From: Streptomyces griseoincarnatus
GTDB lineage: Bacteria; Actinomycetota; Actinomycetes; Streptomycetales; Streptomycetaceae
Assembly (NCBI GenBank): GCA_014649575.1
Contig: BMTH01000010.1
Coordinates: 216,361 to 280,360 of the forward strand
Length of the DNA: 64,000 nucleotides
Direction: 5' to 3'
How positions within the stretch are numbered: the first letter of the stretch is position 1; every line of letters starts with the position of its first letter. Under the pieces are notes generated by a model. That model was not told where the DNA came from. It was given only the letters and a program-made list of their open reading frames with translations, and did no database searches. This document shows positions 18,220-26,291 of this stretch, one piece after another. Position numbers and translations under genes: made by a program.

Positions 18220-18801
18220 ATGACGACTGGTGCTCAGAGCCCGTATCCCGCCCGGCCCCGGCGCTCCCGGCTGCGCACGCTGCTGCCGCTCGGCGTCGCA
18301 GCATGGCTCGTACTGGAGATCTGGCTGCTGACCGTCGTCGCCGGCGCGTCCAGCGGCCTGGTGGTCTTCCTGATCCTGCTGGCCGGCATCGTCCTCGGCT
18401 CGTACGTGATCAAGCGGGCGGGCCGCCGCGCCTTCAGGAACCTCACCGAGACCGTGCAACAGCAGCAGGGCGGCGGACCGGTGACCCCGGGCGCCCGGAC
18501 CGACGGCGAGGGCAACGGGCTGACGATGCTGGGCGGTCTGCTGATCGTCCTGCCCGGTCTGATCTCGGACGCGCTGGGGCTGCTCCTGCTGGTGCCGCCG
18601 GTCCAGAAGGCCGTCAGCCGCTACGCGGAGCGCACCTTCGAGCGCAAGCTCCGCGAGGCCGCCGCGCAGAGCCCGCTGGGGGACGCCTTCGCCCAGGCCC
18701 GTATGCGCCACCCGGACGGCAAGGTGGTCCAGGGCGAGGTCATCAGGGACGAGCCCGGAAGCGGCGGCCCGGAGGGGCCGCGGCCCCCGTTGACCAAGTA
18801 G
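18220..18801 (+). CDS. fxsA: FxsA-family membrane protein
   Basis: 193 aa. Two N-terminal hydrophobic stretches (about 21-42 and 46-62) and a third one with the conserved LTMLGGLLIVLPGLISDALGL (about 101-120) define the FxsA family; E. coli FxsA counteracts phage T7 exclusion by F plasmid, but the role in Streptomyces is unknown. There is no obvious ribosome-binding site; CACACT at 18208-18213 could be a -10 for a leaderless mRNA. It follows ppm1 by 67 bases. Confidence 0.82.
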   Translation: MTTGAQSPYPARPRRSRLRTLLPLGVAAWLVLEIWLLTVVAGASSGLVVFLILLAGIVLGSYVIKRAGRRAFRNLTETVQQQQGGGPVTPGARTDGEGNGLTMLGGLLIVLPGLISDALGLLLLVPPVQKAVSRYAERTFERKLREAAAQSPLGDAFAQARMRHPDGKVVQGEVIRDEPGSGGPEGPRPPLTK

Positions 18802-18830
18802 GGCGGGCCCCGGACGCGTCCGGGCACGCG

Positions 18831-18876
18831 GACAGGACCGAGGGCGCCGTACACGTACGGCGCCCTCGGTCCTGTC
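18831..18876. terminator. Perfect 22-bp hairpin between fxsA and rbpA
   Basis: The arm 18831-18852 (starting GACAGGACCGAGGG) is an exact reverse complement of 18855-18876, with only two bases between. A second palindrome, CCCGGACGCGTCCGGG, lies at 18809-18824. This is a bidirectional terminator for the convergent genes. Confidence 0.9.
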
Positions 18877-18895
18877 GCTGTGCGTCCGGGCGGGA

Positions 18896-19270
18896 TCAGG
18901 CCGACTTGCGGCTGTCCCGCGGATGCACCGCGATGTTCATCGCGCCGGAACGCAGAACGGCGAGACGCTCCTCGAGGACCTCTTCGAGCTCCTCACGGGT
19001 GCGCCGCTCCATCAGCATGTCCCAGTGCGTACGCGCAGGCTTGGCCTTCTTCTCCTCCGGACCGTCTCCGTCCACCAGGAGTGCCTGGGCACCGCAGACC
19101 TTGCACTCCCACTCCGGCGGGATCTCCGCCTCGACCGAGAAGGGCATCTCGAAGCGGTGCCCCTTCTCGCATGCGTACTCCACGGCCTGGCGCGGAGCCA
19201 GGTCGATGCCGCGGTCCGTCTCGTAGCTGGTCACCACGAGGCGCGTGCCGCGAAGAGCTCGCTCACTCAT
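18896..19270 (-). CDS. rbpA: RNA polymerase-binding protein RbpA
   Basis: 124 aa. RbpA binds RNA polymerase and group 1/2 sigma factors, stabilises the open complex and is essential or nearly so in actinobacteria. The sequence has the N-terminal core (MSERALRGTRLVVTSYETDR), the zinc-ribbon-like part with CEKGH and CKVCG, and the C-terminal sigma-interacting helices (THWDMLMERRTREELEEVLE). A SigR-type promoter lies 60 bases upstream, in line with the known thiol-stress induction of rbpA in S. coelicolor. Confidence 0.97.
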   Translation of the reverse strand: MSERALRGTRLVVTSYETDRGIDLAPRQAVEYACEKGHRFEMPFSVEAEIPPEWECKVCGAQALLVDGDGPEEKKAKPARTHWDMLMERRTREELEEVLEERLAVLRSGAMNIAVHPRDSRKSA

Positions 19271-19331
19271 GAATCGTGCCTCCCGGGCTTGTCGCCCACA
19301 GGACAGGTGTCGCTGTCGTCGTCATCCGGTC

Positions 19332-19358
19332 AACGTCCGGTCGGCGGTAAAGATTCCC
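19332..19358 (-). promoter_or_regulatory. SigR-type promoter of rbpA
   Basis: On the minus strand GGGAAT (19358-19353) and GTT (19334-19332) are separated by exactly 18 bases, matching the SigR consensus GGGAAT-N18-GTT. The predicted start leaves a leader of about 55 bases before rbpA. This is the same arrangement as the disulfide-stress promoter of S. coelicolor rbpA. Confidence 0.88.
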
Positions 19359-19442
19359 GATCGGAGATCCGTTCCGGGTCATGTGTCACCGTCGTGGCCG
19401 CAGCCTTTGTCAACCAGTGCAGTACCCACCGACGCCCGGTTT

Positions 19443-19467
19443 GTCACATCTGGTCACAAATGTCACA
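19443..19467. promoter_or_regulatory. Three GTCACA direct repeats upstream of rbpA
   Basis: GTCACA occurs at 19443-19448, 19453-19458 and 19462-19467, spaced 10 and 9 bases, so the copies face the same side of the helix. They lie about 85 bases upstream of the SigR promoter, between rbpA and the next gene. Direct-repeat GTnAC sites are used by response regulators such as MtrA or GlnR; which protein binds here is unknown. Confidence 0.45.
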
Positions 19468-19549
19468 CAGCGATTCGGCATCTTTGACGCGCAGTAACGG
19501 TACGCCTGGCAGGCCAAACGCGTACACTACCGCCCTTTCGCGTCGAACG

Positions 19550-20896
19550 CTAAATCCGCTGGGGCACCGGGTTGCCCGCGTCGGCGATGGCCCTGCGTAC
19601 GGGTACCCGCGCGAGCAGGACGAATCCCAGGAGGAAGAAGCCCACCAGGGAGAGGATCGCGTCCCGGTAGCTGCCGGTCAGCTGGTACGTCAGACCGAAC
19701 AGCAGCGGCCCGAGCCAGCTCAGCCCCCGGTCGCTGATCTCGTAGGCCGAGAAGTACTCGGCCTCCTTGCCGGGCGGGACCAGATGGGAGAAGAGGGAGC
19801 GTGACAGCGCCTGGCTGCCGCCGAGGACCAGGCCGATCCCGGCGGCCAGCACGAAGAACCACACCGGCGCGCCGGCCGGCAGGAAGTACCCGGCGGCCAG
19901 CGTCAGCGTCCAGGCGACCAGCGAGCCGAGGATCGTGCGCTTGGCGCCGTACCGCCGGGCGAGCCGGCCCAGCAGCAGCGCGCCCGCCACCGCCAGCACC
20001 TGGACCAGCAGCACGGCCACGATCAGCGTCGACTGTCCGAGCCCCAGCTCCTTCGAGCCGTACACGGAGGCCTGGGAGATCACCGTCTGGATGCCGTCGT
20101 TGTAGACCAGGTAGGCCAGCAGGAAGGCGAGCGTCAGCGGGTGCCGGCGCATGTCGCGGACCGTCGCCGCCAGCTGCCGGAACCCCGGCAGGGCCGCCTC
20201 GCGCGCGGGCGTACGGCGGTCCCGCAGCCGGCGCAGGGGTATCAGGGCGAACGCGCCCCACCACAGCCCGGCCGACGCCAGGCAGATGCGCACCGCCATG
20301 CCCTCGGACACGCCGAAGCTGTCGTGCCCCGTGTAGAGGACGAGGTTGGCCACCAGCACCAGCGCGCCCGCCGCGTAGCCGAAGGCCCAGCCGCGCGAGG
20401 AGACGGCGTCGCGCTCCTCCGGCGGCGCGATCTGCGGCAGGTAGGAGTTGTAGAGCATCATCGCGACCGACTGCGCGGCGTTCGCCACCACCAGCAGCAG
20501 ACCGCCCAGCAGATAGCGGTCGCCGTCGAGGAAGAACATGCCCGCGGTGGCGGCGGCGCCTGTGTACGCGGCCGCCGCGAGCAGCGGCTTCTTGCGCCCG
20601 GTGCGGTCGGCGGCGGCCCCCACCAGCGGCATCACCAGCACTGCCACGACCACCGACAGGGACACGGCGTACGCGAAGAAGGAGCCCGCGCGCACCGGTA
20701 CGCCCAGCGGGTGCACGAACCCGTCCGCGTCCGCCGCGGCCTCGGTGACCGTGGTCAGGTAGGGGCCGAGGAACACGGTGACGACGGTCGTGGAGTAGAC
20801 CGAGCAGGCCCAGTCGTAGATGTACCAGCCGCGCTGTTCGCGCCGCCGTCCGGCACTGTCGTCCGCCGCCGGTGACCGCACGGTGTCGGTGTCCAC
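19550..20896 (-). CDS. MFS transporter, Atg22/UMF1-like
   Basis: 448 aa from the GTG at 20896 (GAGGG upstream). The N-terminal GWYIYDWACSVYSTTVVTVF is typical of the UMF1/Atg22-like MFS group, and about 12 hydrophobic segments follow, including GAAADRTGRKKPLLAAAAY between helices. The last segment ends LARVPVRRAIADAGNPVPQRI. In fungi Atg22 exports amino acids from the vacuole; the bacterial substrate is unknown. It is separated by 53 bases from the glycerophosphodiesterase gene upstream and is probably cotranscribed with it. Confidence 0.85.
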   Translation of the reverse strand: MDTDTVRSPAADDSAGRRREQRGWYIYDWACSVYSTTVVTVFLGPYLTTVTEAAADADGFVHPLGVPVRAGSFFAYAVSLSVVVAVLVMPLVGAAADRTGRKKPLLAAAAYTGAAATAGMFFLDGDRYLLGGLLLVVANAAQSVAMMLYNSYLPQIAPPEERDAVSSRGWAFGYAAGALVLVANLVLYTGHDSFGVSEGMAVRICLASAGLWWGAFALIPLRRLRDRRTPAREAALPGFRQLAATVRDMRRHPLTLAFLLAYLVYNDGIQTVISQASVYGSKELGLGQSTLIVAVLLVQVLAVAGALLLGRLARRYGAKRTILGSLVAWTLTLAAGYFLPAGAPVWFFVLAAGIGLVLGGSQALSRSLFSHLVPPGKEAEYFSAYEISDRGLSWLGPLLFGLTYQLTGSYRDAILSLVGFFLLGFVLLARVPVRRAIADAGNPVPQRI

Positions 20897-20949
20897 CCGT
20901 GCCCTCGCTTCCCCGTGAGCGCGCCGAGGCGACCGGGGCTGCGGGGGTC

Positions 20950-21717
20950 TCAGACCCAGGTGCCGCGGTCCTCCATGACCTTGCGCAGTGTGTCGATGTG
21001 ATCGGTCATGATGCCATCCACTCCCAGGTCGAGGAGCCGGTGCATGCGTTGCGGTTCGTTCACGGTCCACACGTGGACCTGGAGCCCGCGCGCGTGGGCC
21101 GTCCGCACGAACCGCTCGTCGACCACGCGGACGCCCGACTGCTCCTCGGGCACCTGGGCGGCGACGGCCGACCGGCGCAGCGGGGCCGGCAGCCCCCAGG
21201 ACCGCAGCCGCAGACCGAGCACGCCCCGGGTGCCGAACGACGTGGCGAGCCGGGGCCCGGCCAGCCGCTGGGCGCGCTCCACGCGCGCCTCCGAGAACGA
21301 CCCGACGCAGATCCGGTCCCAGGCGCCGGTGCGCCCGGCCAGGTCCAGCAGGGGGAGCAGCGCCGGTTCGGCCTTCACGTCCACGTTCCAGCGGACCTCG
21401 GGGAAGGCTTCCAGCAGCTCCTCGAACAGCGGGACCGGCTCCTGCCCGGCCACCCGCGCCCGCGCCACCTCCGCCCACGGCAGGTCGGCGATCCGGCCCG
21501 CTCCGTCCGTCACCCGGTCCAGGGTGGAGTCGTGGAAGGCGACGAGCCGGCCGTCGCGCGTGGCGTGGACGTCGGTCTCGATGTACCGGTAGCCCGCCTC
21601 GACGGCGCTCCGGAACTGCCGGACCGTGTTCTCGAGACCGTCCGCGGCCCCGCCCCGGTGGGCGAAGGCGAGCGGTCCGGGATGGTCGAGGTAGGGGTGG
21701 CGTATCCGAGGGGTCAC
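20950..21717 (-). CDS. Glycerophosphodiester phosphodiesterase
   Basis: 255 aa cytoplasmic GDPD-family enzyme that splits glycerophosphodiesters to glycerol-3-phosphate and an alcohol. Catalytic motifs are AFAHRGGAADGLENTVRQF (His-Arg and Glu), YIETDVHATRDGRLVAFHD and WNVDVKAEP. No signal peptide is present. The GTG start at 21717 overlaps the stop of the upstream membrane-protein gene by GTGA, so translation is coupled. A link with the glpF-glpK glycerol genes elsewhere in the window is possible only by pathway. Confidence 0.92.
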   Translation of the reverse strand: MTPRIRHPYLDHPGPLAFAHRGGAADGLENTVRQFRSAVEAGYRYIETDVHATRDGRLVAFHDSTLDRVTDGAGRIADLPWAEVARARVAGQEPVPLFEELLEAFPEVRWNVDVKAEPALLPLLDLAGRTGAWDRICVGSFSEARVERAQRLAGPRLATSFGTRGVLGLRLRSWGLPAPLRRSAVAAQVPEEQSGVRVVDERFVRTAHARGLQVHVWTVNEPQRMHRLLDLGVDGIMTDHIDTLRKVMEDRGTWV

Positions 21718-22379
21718 GACCGCAGTATCGCCCTCCGGGGTGTCCGCCCCGCAACGACGGTGCTGCCCTCGCCCGGTGCGGGGACGGCGAAGACGCGCAG
21801 GAACAGCTGGGCGAGCGGTCCGATGGCCACCGCGTACAGCACGGTGCCGACGCCGACCGTGCCGCCCAGCACGAAGCCGGTGACCACCACGGTGATCTCG
21901 ATGGCCGTGCGGACCAGGCGCACCGACACGCCTGTGCGCATGTGCAGGCCCGTCATCAGGCCGTCGCGCGGGCCCGGACCGAACCGTGCCGCGATGTAGA
22001 GCCCGGTCGCCGCGCCGTTCAGCACGATCCCCGACGCCATCAGCGCCACGCGCACGGCCATGCCGTGCGCGTCCGGCACCACGGCCAGCGTGGCGTCCAT
22101 CGCCACGCCGATCACCAGCACGTTGGAGACCGTGCCGAGCCCCGGCCGCTGCCGCAGCGGTATCCACAGCAGCAGGACCAGCGCGCCCACCGCGGTCAGC
22201 ACCACGCCCATGGACAGGCCGGTGCGCTCGGACAGGCCCTGGTGCAGGACGTTCCACGGCTCGAGCCCGAGCCCGGACCGGACCAGCAGCGCCGAACTCG
22301 CCCCGTACAGGGCCAGGCCCGCGTAGAGCTGGAACAGCCGCCGCTCGACATGGCGCTCGCCGTGCGCGTTTCTGGCCAA
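21714..22379 (-). CDS. YczE-type integral membrane protein
   Basis: 221 aa from the TTG at 22379, preceded by AGGGGG at good spacing; the frame is open to 22478 but that would run into the divergent mocR gene. The protein has about five membrane segments (for example LYAGLALYGASSALLV, MGVVLTAVGALVLLLWIPL and IEITVVVTGFVLGGTVG) and the motif GLGLEPWNVLHQGLSERTG characteristic of YczE. YczE genes are known to pair with MocR-type regulators (YczR), exactly as here. Transported substrate, if any, is unknown. Confidence 0.82.
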   Translation of the reverse strand: MARNAHGERHVERRLFQLYAGLALYGASSALLVRSGLGLEPWNVLHQGLSERTGLSMGVVLTAVGALVLLLWIPLRQRPGLGTVSNVLVIGVAMDATLAVVPDAHGMAVRVALMASGIVLNGAATGLYIAARFGPGPRDGLMTGLHMRTGVSVRLVRTAIEITVVVTGFVLGGTVGVGTVLYAVAIGPLAQLFLRVFAVPAPGEGSTVVAGRTPRRAILRS

Positions 22380-22432
22380 GAGGTGCCCCCTGTGGTGGAA
22401 GTGGACCGGTGCGTGCCACCCTGGAGCCTGAA

Positions 22433-22453
22433 TGGTCATGGCATCCATGGCCA
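22433..22453. promoter_or_regulatory. Inverted repeat between yczE and mocR genes
   Basis: TGGTCATGG and CCATGGCCA (9-bp arms, one mismatch) flank CAT at 22442-22444, in the 99-base divergent intergenic region. It is a candidate MocR operator controlling both genes. Confidence 0.5.
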
Positions 22454-22478
22454 ATCCGGGGAAGGTGGACTGAATCAT

Positions 22479-23978
22479 ATGGCGCAGTGGACTTCCGCAG
22501 TGGGTGCCGCCCAGCTGGCCCGGCTGCTCGGCTCTCAGCAGGACCGCCCGGCGGGGCCCGGCACCCGGCGCCCGCCCGCCTACCGCGCCCTCGCCGACGG
22601 CATCCGGCTGCTGGTGCTCGAGGGGCGCGTGCCGGTCGCCGCGCGGCTGCCCGCCGAGCGGGAACTCGCCCTCGCCCTGTCCGTGAGCCGCACCACCGTC
22701 GCCGCCGCCTACGAGGCGCTGCGCGGCGAAGGCTTCCTCGAGTCACGGCGCGGCGCCGGAAGCTGGACCGCCGTCCCGGCCGGGAACCCCGTCCCGGCGC
22801 GAGGCCTGGAGCCGCTGCCGCCCGAGGCGCTGGGCTCCATGATCGACCTGGGCTGCGCCGCCCTGCCCGCCCCGGAGCCGTGGCTCACCCGCGCCGTCCA
22901 GGGCGCGCTGGAGGAACTGCCGCCGTACGCGCACACCCACGGCGACTACCCGGCGGGGCTGCCCGCGCTGCGCGCGATGATCGCCGACCGCTACACCCGG
23001 CGGGGCATCGCCACCATGCCCGAGCAGATCATGGTCACCACCGGTGCGATGGGCGCCATCGACGCGATCTGCCATCTCTTCGGCGGACGCGGCGAGCGCA
23101 TCGCCGTCGAGTCGCCCTCGTACGCCAACATCCTCCAGCTGATGCGGGAGGCCGGCGCGCGGCTGGTCCCCGTCGCCATGGCGGAGGGCTTGACGGGATG
23201 GGACCTCGACCGCTGGCGTCAGGTGCTGCGCGAGGCCGCGCCGAGGATCGCCTACGTCGTCGCCGACTTCCACAACCCCACGGGGGCGCTCGCCGACGAC
23301 GACCAGCGGCGCCGCCTCGTCGACGCGGCCCGCTCGGCGGGGACGGTGCTCGTCGCCGACGAGACGATGAGTGAGCTGTGGCTCGACGAGGACGTGGAGA
23401 TGCCGCGTCCGGTATGCGCGTTCGACCCTGCCGGGTCGACGGTGATCACGGTCGGTTCGGCGAGCAAGGCGTTCTGGGCGGGGATGCGGATCGGGTGGGT
23501 GCGGGCCGCACCGGACGTGATCCGCAGCCTGGTCGCCGCGCGGGCGTACGCCGACCTGGGGACGCCGGTGCTGGAGCAGTTGGCCGTGAACTGGCTGTTC
23601 GGCACGGGCGGCTGGGAGGAGGCGGTCGAACTGCGCCGCGTACAGGCCCGGCAGAACCGGGACGAGCTGGTGAGCGCGGTACGGCGGGAACTGCCCGGCT
23701 GGGAGTTCGAGGTGCCCCGCGGGGGCCTCACCCTCTGGGTCCGCACGGGCGGCCTGTCCGGGTCCCGGCTCGCGGAGGCGGGGGAGCGGGTGGGCGTACG
23801 CGTCCCCTCCGGACCCCGCTTCGGGGTGGACGGCGCCTTCGAGGGCTACGTCCGGCTGCCGTTCACGGTGGGAGGCGCGGTCGCTGAGGAGGCGGCGGTG
23901 CGGCTGGCGGCGGCGGCGCGGATCGTGGAAACGGGCGGGACGACAGGCGGGGAGGCCCCGCGCACCTTCGTCGCGTAA
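22479..23978 (+). CDS. MocR-family regulator (YczR-like), wHTH plus aminotransferase domain
   Basis: 499 aa. The N-terminal GntR winged helix (PPAYRALADGIRLLVLEGRV; RELALALSVSRTTVAAAYEALR; about 37-100) is fused to a fold-type-I aminotransferase domain (about 140-480). The PLP lysine region is TVGSASKAFWAGMRIGW, and YADFHNPTG-type cofactor residues are seen as VVADFHNPTGALADD. Such proteins use PLP as effector rather than acting as enzymes. GGGGAAGG precedes the ATG. The divergent partner is a yczE gene, the known YczR arrangement. Confidence 0.9.
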   Translation: MAQWTSAVGAAQLARLLGSQQDRPAGPGTRRPPAYRALADGIRLLVLEGRVPVAARLPAERELALALSVSRTTVAAAYEALRGEGFLESRRGAGSWTAVPAGNPVPARGLEPLPPEALGSMIDLGCAALPAPEPWLTRAVQGALEELPPYAHTHGDYPAGLPALRAMIADRYTRRGIATMPEQIMVTTGAMGAIDAICHLFGGRGERIAVESPSYANILQLMREAGARLVPVAMAEGLTGWDLDRWRQVLREAAPRIAYVVADFHNPTGALADDDQRRRLVDAARSAGTVLVADETMSELWLDEDVEMPRPVCAFDPAGSTVITVGSASKAFWAGMRIGWVRAAPDVIRSLVAARAYADLGTPVLEQLAVNWLFGTGGWEEAVELRRVQARQNRDELVSAVRRELPGWEFEVPRGGLTLWVRTGGLSGSRLAEAGERVGVRVPSGPRFGVDGAFEGYVRLPFTVGGAVAEEAAVRLAAAARIVETGGTTGGEAPRTFVA

Positions 23979-23995
23979 GCGCGACGCCCCAGGGG

Positions 23996-24358
23996 GCGCG
24001 GGGAACTGCGCGCTCAGCCCTCGACGGGCCGCACCCGGCGTATGGCGATGCGTGGCACTCCGTGAGCCGCAGGCGGGGTGCGGATGGTGGGCAGTTTGGG
24101 CAGTCGGCGGCGGGTGAACGCCCTGAAGCGGCGCGGGGAACTGCGCGCTCAGCCCTCGACGGGCCGCACCCGGCGTGCGGTGATGCGTGGCACTCCGTGA
24201 GCCGCAGGCGGGGCGCGGATGGTGGGAAGCTTGGGCAGTCGGCGGCGGGTGAACGCCCTGAAGCGGCGCGCTCAGCCCTCGACGGCCCGCACCGGGCGCC
24301 AACCCGCAGTGGGCGGCGGGTCAACGCCCACAGGGGCGCGGGGAACTGCGCGACCAGC
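23996..24358. repeat. Tandem 135-bp repeat with Streptomyces intergenic motif
   Basis: Two near-identical 135-bp units start at 23996 and 24131, followed by a shortened unit from 24266 and a last partial copy at 24333-24358. Each full unit begins with GCGCGGGGAACTGCGCGCTC and contains TGGCACTCCGTGAGCCGCAG. The GGGGCGCGGGGAACTGCGCG core recurs, from memory, in many Streptomyces intergenic regions. The unit length is a multiple of 3, so proline-rich frames remain open through it, but none looks like a real gene. Confidence 0.85.
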
Positions 24359-24370
24359 CCGCCCCCCGCC

Positions 24371-26047
24371 TCAGGACGACGACTCCGCCACCGCCGCCCC
24401 CTCCGGAGCAGCCGGCTCCGTCACCTCCGCCTCCGTCGCCAGCGCAGCGGCCGCAGCCACCTTCTCCGTCGCCGCCTTGTCCAACCGCACAGCCTCCGGC
24501 ACCGGCCCCGGCTCCTCGTCCGCCGGCGTCGTGCGGGGCGGGAGAAGGTCGAGGACCGCCTGGCGGTGCGCCTCGCTGGTCGCGTCGTCGTACGGGTCCG
24601 GCGTCGCCGGCACCTGGAGCCGGTGCACAGGCCCGGTGCCCAGCCGCGCGTACCCACGCCCGGGCGGCATCTGATCCACCGGCGTGGTGTGCGGCGGCGC
24701 GCCGAGAACAGCCTCCAACTGCTCCGCCGTGGCGGGGCCGAGAACGACACGCGCGCGCGTGTGCTGCCGCACCGGCGCACCGAGCGCGTCGAGCCCGTCG
24801 AACTGCTCCGCGACCACCACGGTCACGTTCGCTGCACGTCCGTGCCGCAAGGGGGCCGTCAGCAGTGCCTGCGGATCCGTGCCGGCGTCGTCCGCCACCG
24901 CCAGGTGGGTGAAGACGCTCGGCCGGTCGAGCAGCAGCCACAGGGGCCGCCTGGTGTCCTCGGGCGGCGGGTCACCCGCCTGGTGCGCCTTGCTCGCCGC
25001 GGCCAGCCGCCGCTCCGTCTCGGCGGCCGCCCACTCCAGACTGGTCACCGCCCCCGACAGCGCGCACTCGACGGCGAGCACACCGTCCCGGCCGGTGAGG
25101 CAGGCGTACTCGCCGGTGCCGCCGCCGTCGACGATCACCACGTCGCCGTGGTGCAGCGCCTGCAGGGCGATCGACCTCAGCAGCGTCGAGGTGCCGCTTC
25201 CCGGCTGGCCGACGGCGAGCAGATGCGGCTCGGTGGAGCGCACGCCGGTGCGCCAGACGACCGGCGGGACATCGGTCCGCTCCTCGCCGTGCGCGCCGTG
25301 GGTGAGCGGCAGCGTCCGCTGCACGCGCGTGGGGTCGGTGAAGCCGAGCACCGTCTCGCCGGGGGCCGTGACGAACGGCTGGGCGGCGACGTCGGTGGGC
25401 AGCGGGGCGAGGACGCGGACGGCGAGCTGGTTGGCCTCCTCGTCCCACGAGAAGTGGTACTCCCGGCCGCGTCCGCACTTGGCGCCGAGCAGATGCTCGA
25501 TCCGCGCACGGGACGCGGGCTCGGCGTCGGTGAAGTAGGCCGGGTAGGAGATCACCAGGTGCGCGAGACGGCCGTCGCCGTCGAACTCGTACTCGGAGAA
25601 GACCTTCCCCCAGTCGCCGCCGCGGGCGTACAGCGGCTCGGGGTCGTCGCTCGCCGAGAAGTACGGCACCAGGGCCTCGTACAGCGACTTCAGGCGCTGC
25701 AGCTGGCCGGGGGCGGGTCCGGCGGGGGCCGCGGGCGTGCGGTCCCGGCCGTGCCAGGCCGCCGCCGCCATCAGGGCGACGACGGCGAGCAACGGACCGT
25801 ACGGCGCGAGCGCCACGGCCAGCAGCACCGACGCCACACCGAAGAGCAGCGCGCCGCGCCGGTCCTTGGGTGTGTCGACCCACCTGCGCCGTCCGGCCGA
25901 GGCCAGCCGGCGCAGCCCGCGCGTGATGGTGATCAGCGGGTGGAGGACGTCCGTGGCGCTGTCGGCCGCCGTCCTGGCCAGCTCCCGGCTCCGGGCGAGC
26001 TGGGCGCTGCCGTTGCTGAGGATGCGGGGAAGGGGACGCCGGGCCAC
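24371..26047 (-). CDS. FtsK/TraSA-like membrane ATPase
   Basis: 558 aa. Two adjacent membrane segments (GALLFGVASVLLAVALAPYG and PLLAVVALMAAAAW, about 65-98) precede a cytoplasmic part with a P-loop-like GQPGSGTSTLLRSIA (about residue 280) and a Walker B-like RPLWLLLDRPS. The acidic C-terminal tail is low complexity. This is the FtsK/SpoIIIE-related type also seen in mycelial DNA-transfer plasmids, but the P-loop ends G-T-S-T without the usual lysine. A small membrane protein is encoded 49 bases upstream and is probably its partner. No integrase or rep gene is nearby. Confidence 0.7.
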   Translation of the reverse strand: MARRPLPRILSNGSAQLARSRELARTAADSATDVLHPLITITRGLRRLASAGRRRWVDTPKDRRGALLFGVASVLLAVALAPYGPLLAVVALMAAAAWHGRDRTPAAPAGPAPGQLQRLKSLYEALVPYFSASDDPEPLYARGGDWGKVFSEYEFDGDGRLAHLVISYPAYFTDAEPASRARIEHLLGAKCGRGREYHFSWDEEANQLAVRVLAPLPTDVAAQPFVTAPGETVLGFTDPTRVQRTLPLTHGAHGEERTDVPPVVWRTGVRSTEPHLLAVGQPGSGTSTLLRSIALQALHHGDVVIVDGGGTGEYACLTGRDGVLAVECALSGAVTSLEWAAAETERRLAAASKAHQAGDPPPEDTRRPLWLLLDRPSVFTHLAVADDAGTDPQALLTAPLRHGRAANVTVVVAEQFDGLDALGAPVRQHTRARVVLGPATAEQLEAVLGAPPHTTPVDQMPPGRGYARLGTGPVHRLQVPATPDPYDDATSEAHRQAVLDLLPPRTTPADEEPGPVPEAVRLDKAATEKVAAAAALATEAEVTEPAAPEGAAVAESSS

Positions 26048-26096
26048 TACTGTCTCCAGAGGGTGCGTACGGGCGGGCGGGGCGTGGTCGGCCGGG

Positions 26097-26291
26097 TCAG
26101 AACTTGAACCCGCCCAGGAGGCCGGCGAGGCTCTCGCCGCCCGCCTTGATGCTCGGCGCGATGGCAGTGCTGGCCAGATAGAAGCCGAACAGCATCGCCA
26201 CCAGCGCGTGCGACAGCTTCAGTCCGTCCTTGCGGAAGAAGATGAAGACGACGACGCCGAGCAGCACCACGCATGAGATCGAGATGATCAT
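26097..26291 (-). CDS. Small membrane protein paired with FtsK-like ATPase
   Basis: 64 aa with two predicted membrane segments: IISISCVVLLGVVVFIFF (about 2-19) and SHALVAMLFGFYLASTAIAP (about 27-46). GGAG lies 8 bases before the ATG. It is the first gene of a two-gene unit with the FtsK-like ATPase. Related small proteins occur next to TraSA-like genes in actinomycetes. Exact function unknown. Confidence 0.72.
   Translation of the reverse strand: MIISISCVVLLGVVVFIFFRKDGLKLSHALVAMLFGFYLASTAIAPSIKAGGESLAGLLGGFKF

Noticed and set aside
20897..21754. N-terminal extension of the Atg22/UMF1-like MFS gene
   Set aside because: The upstream frame is antisense-frame noise over the glycerophosphodiesterase gene; homology-like sequence begins at the GTG at 20896 with a good ribosome-binding site.
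22743..24302. Long minus-strand frame with repeated proline-rich peptide
   Set aside because: It runs antisense through mocR and through the 135-bp tandem repeat. The repeated peptide is produced by the DNA repeat and has no gene-like start.
23996..24358. CRISPR array
   Set aside because: The repeat is 135 bp in direct tandem without variable spacers, and no cas gene is present.
24371..26291. Integrated conjugative element
   Set aside because: Apart from the FtsK-like ATPase and small membrane protein there is no integrase, excisionase, rep gene, tRNA target or flanking direct repeat.
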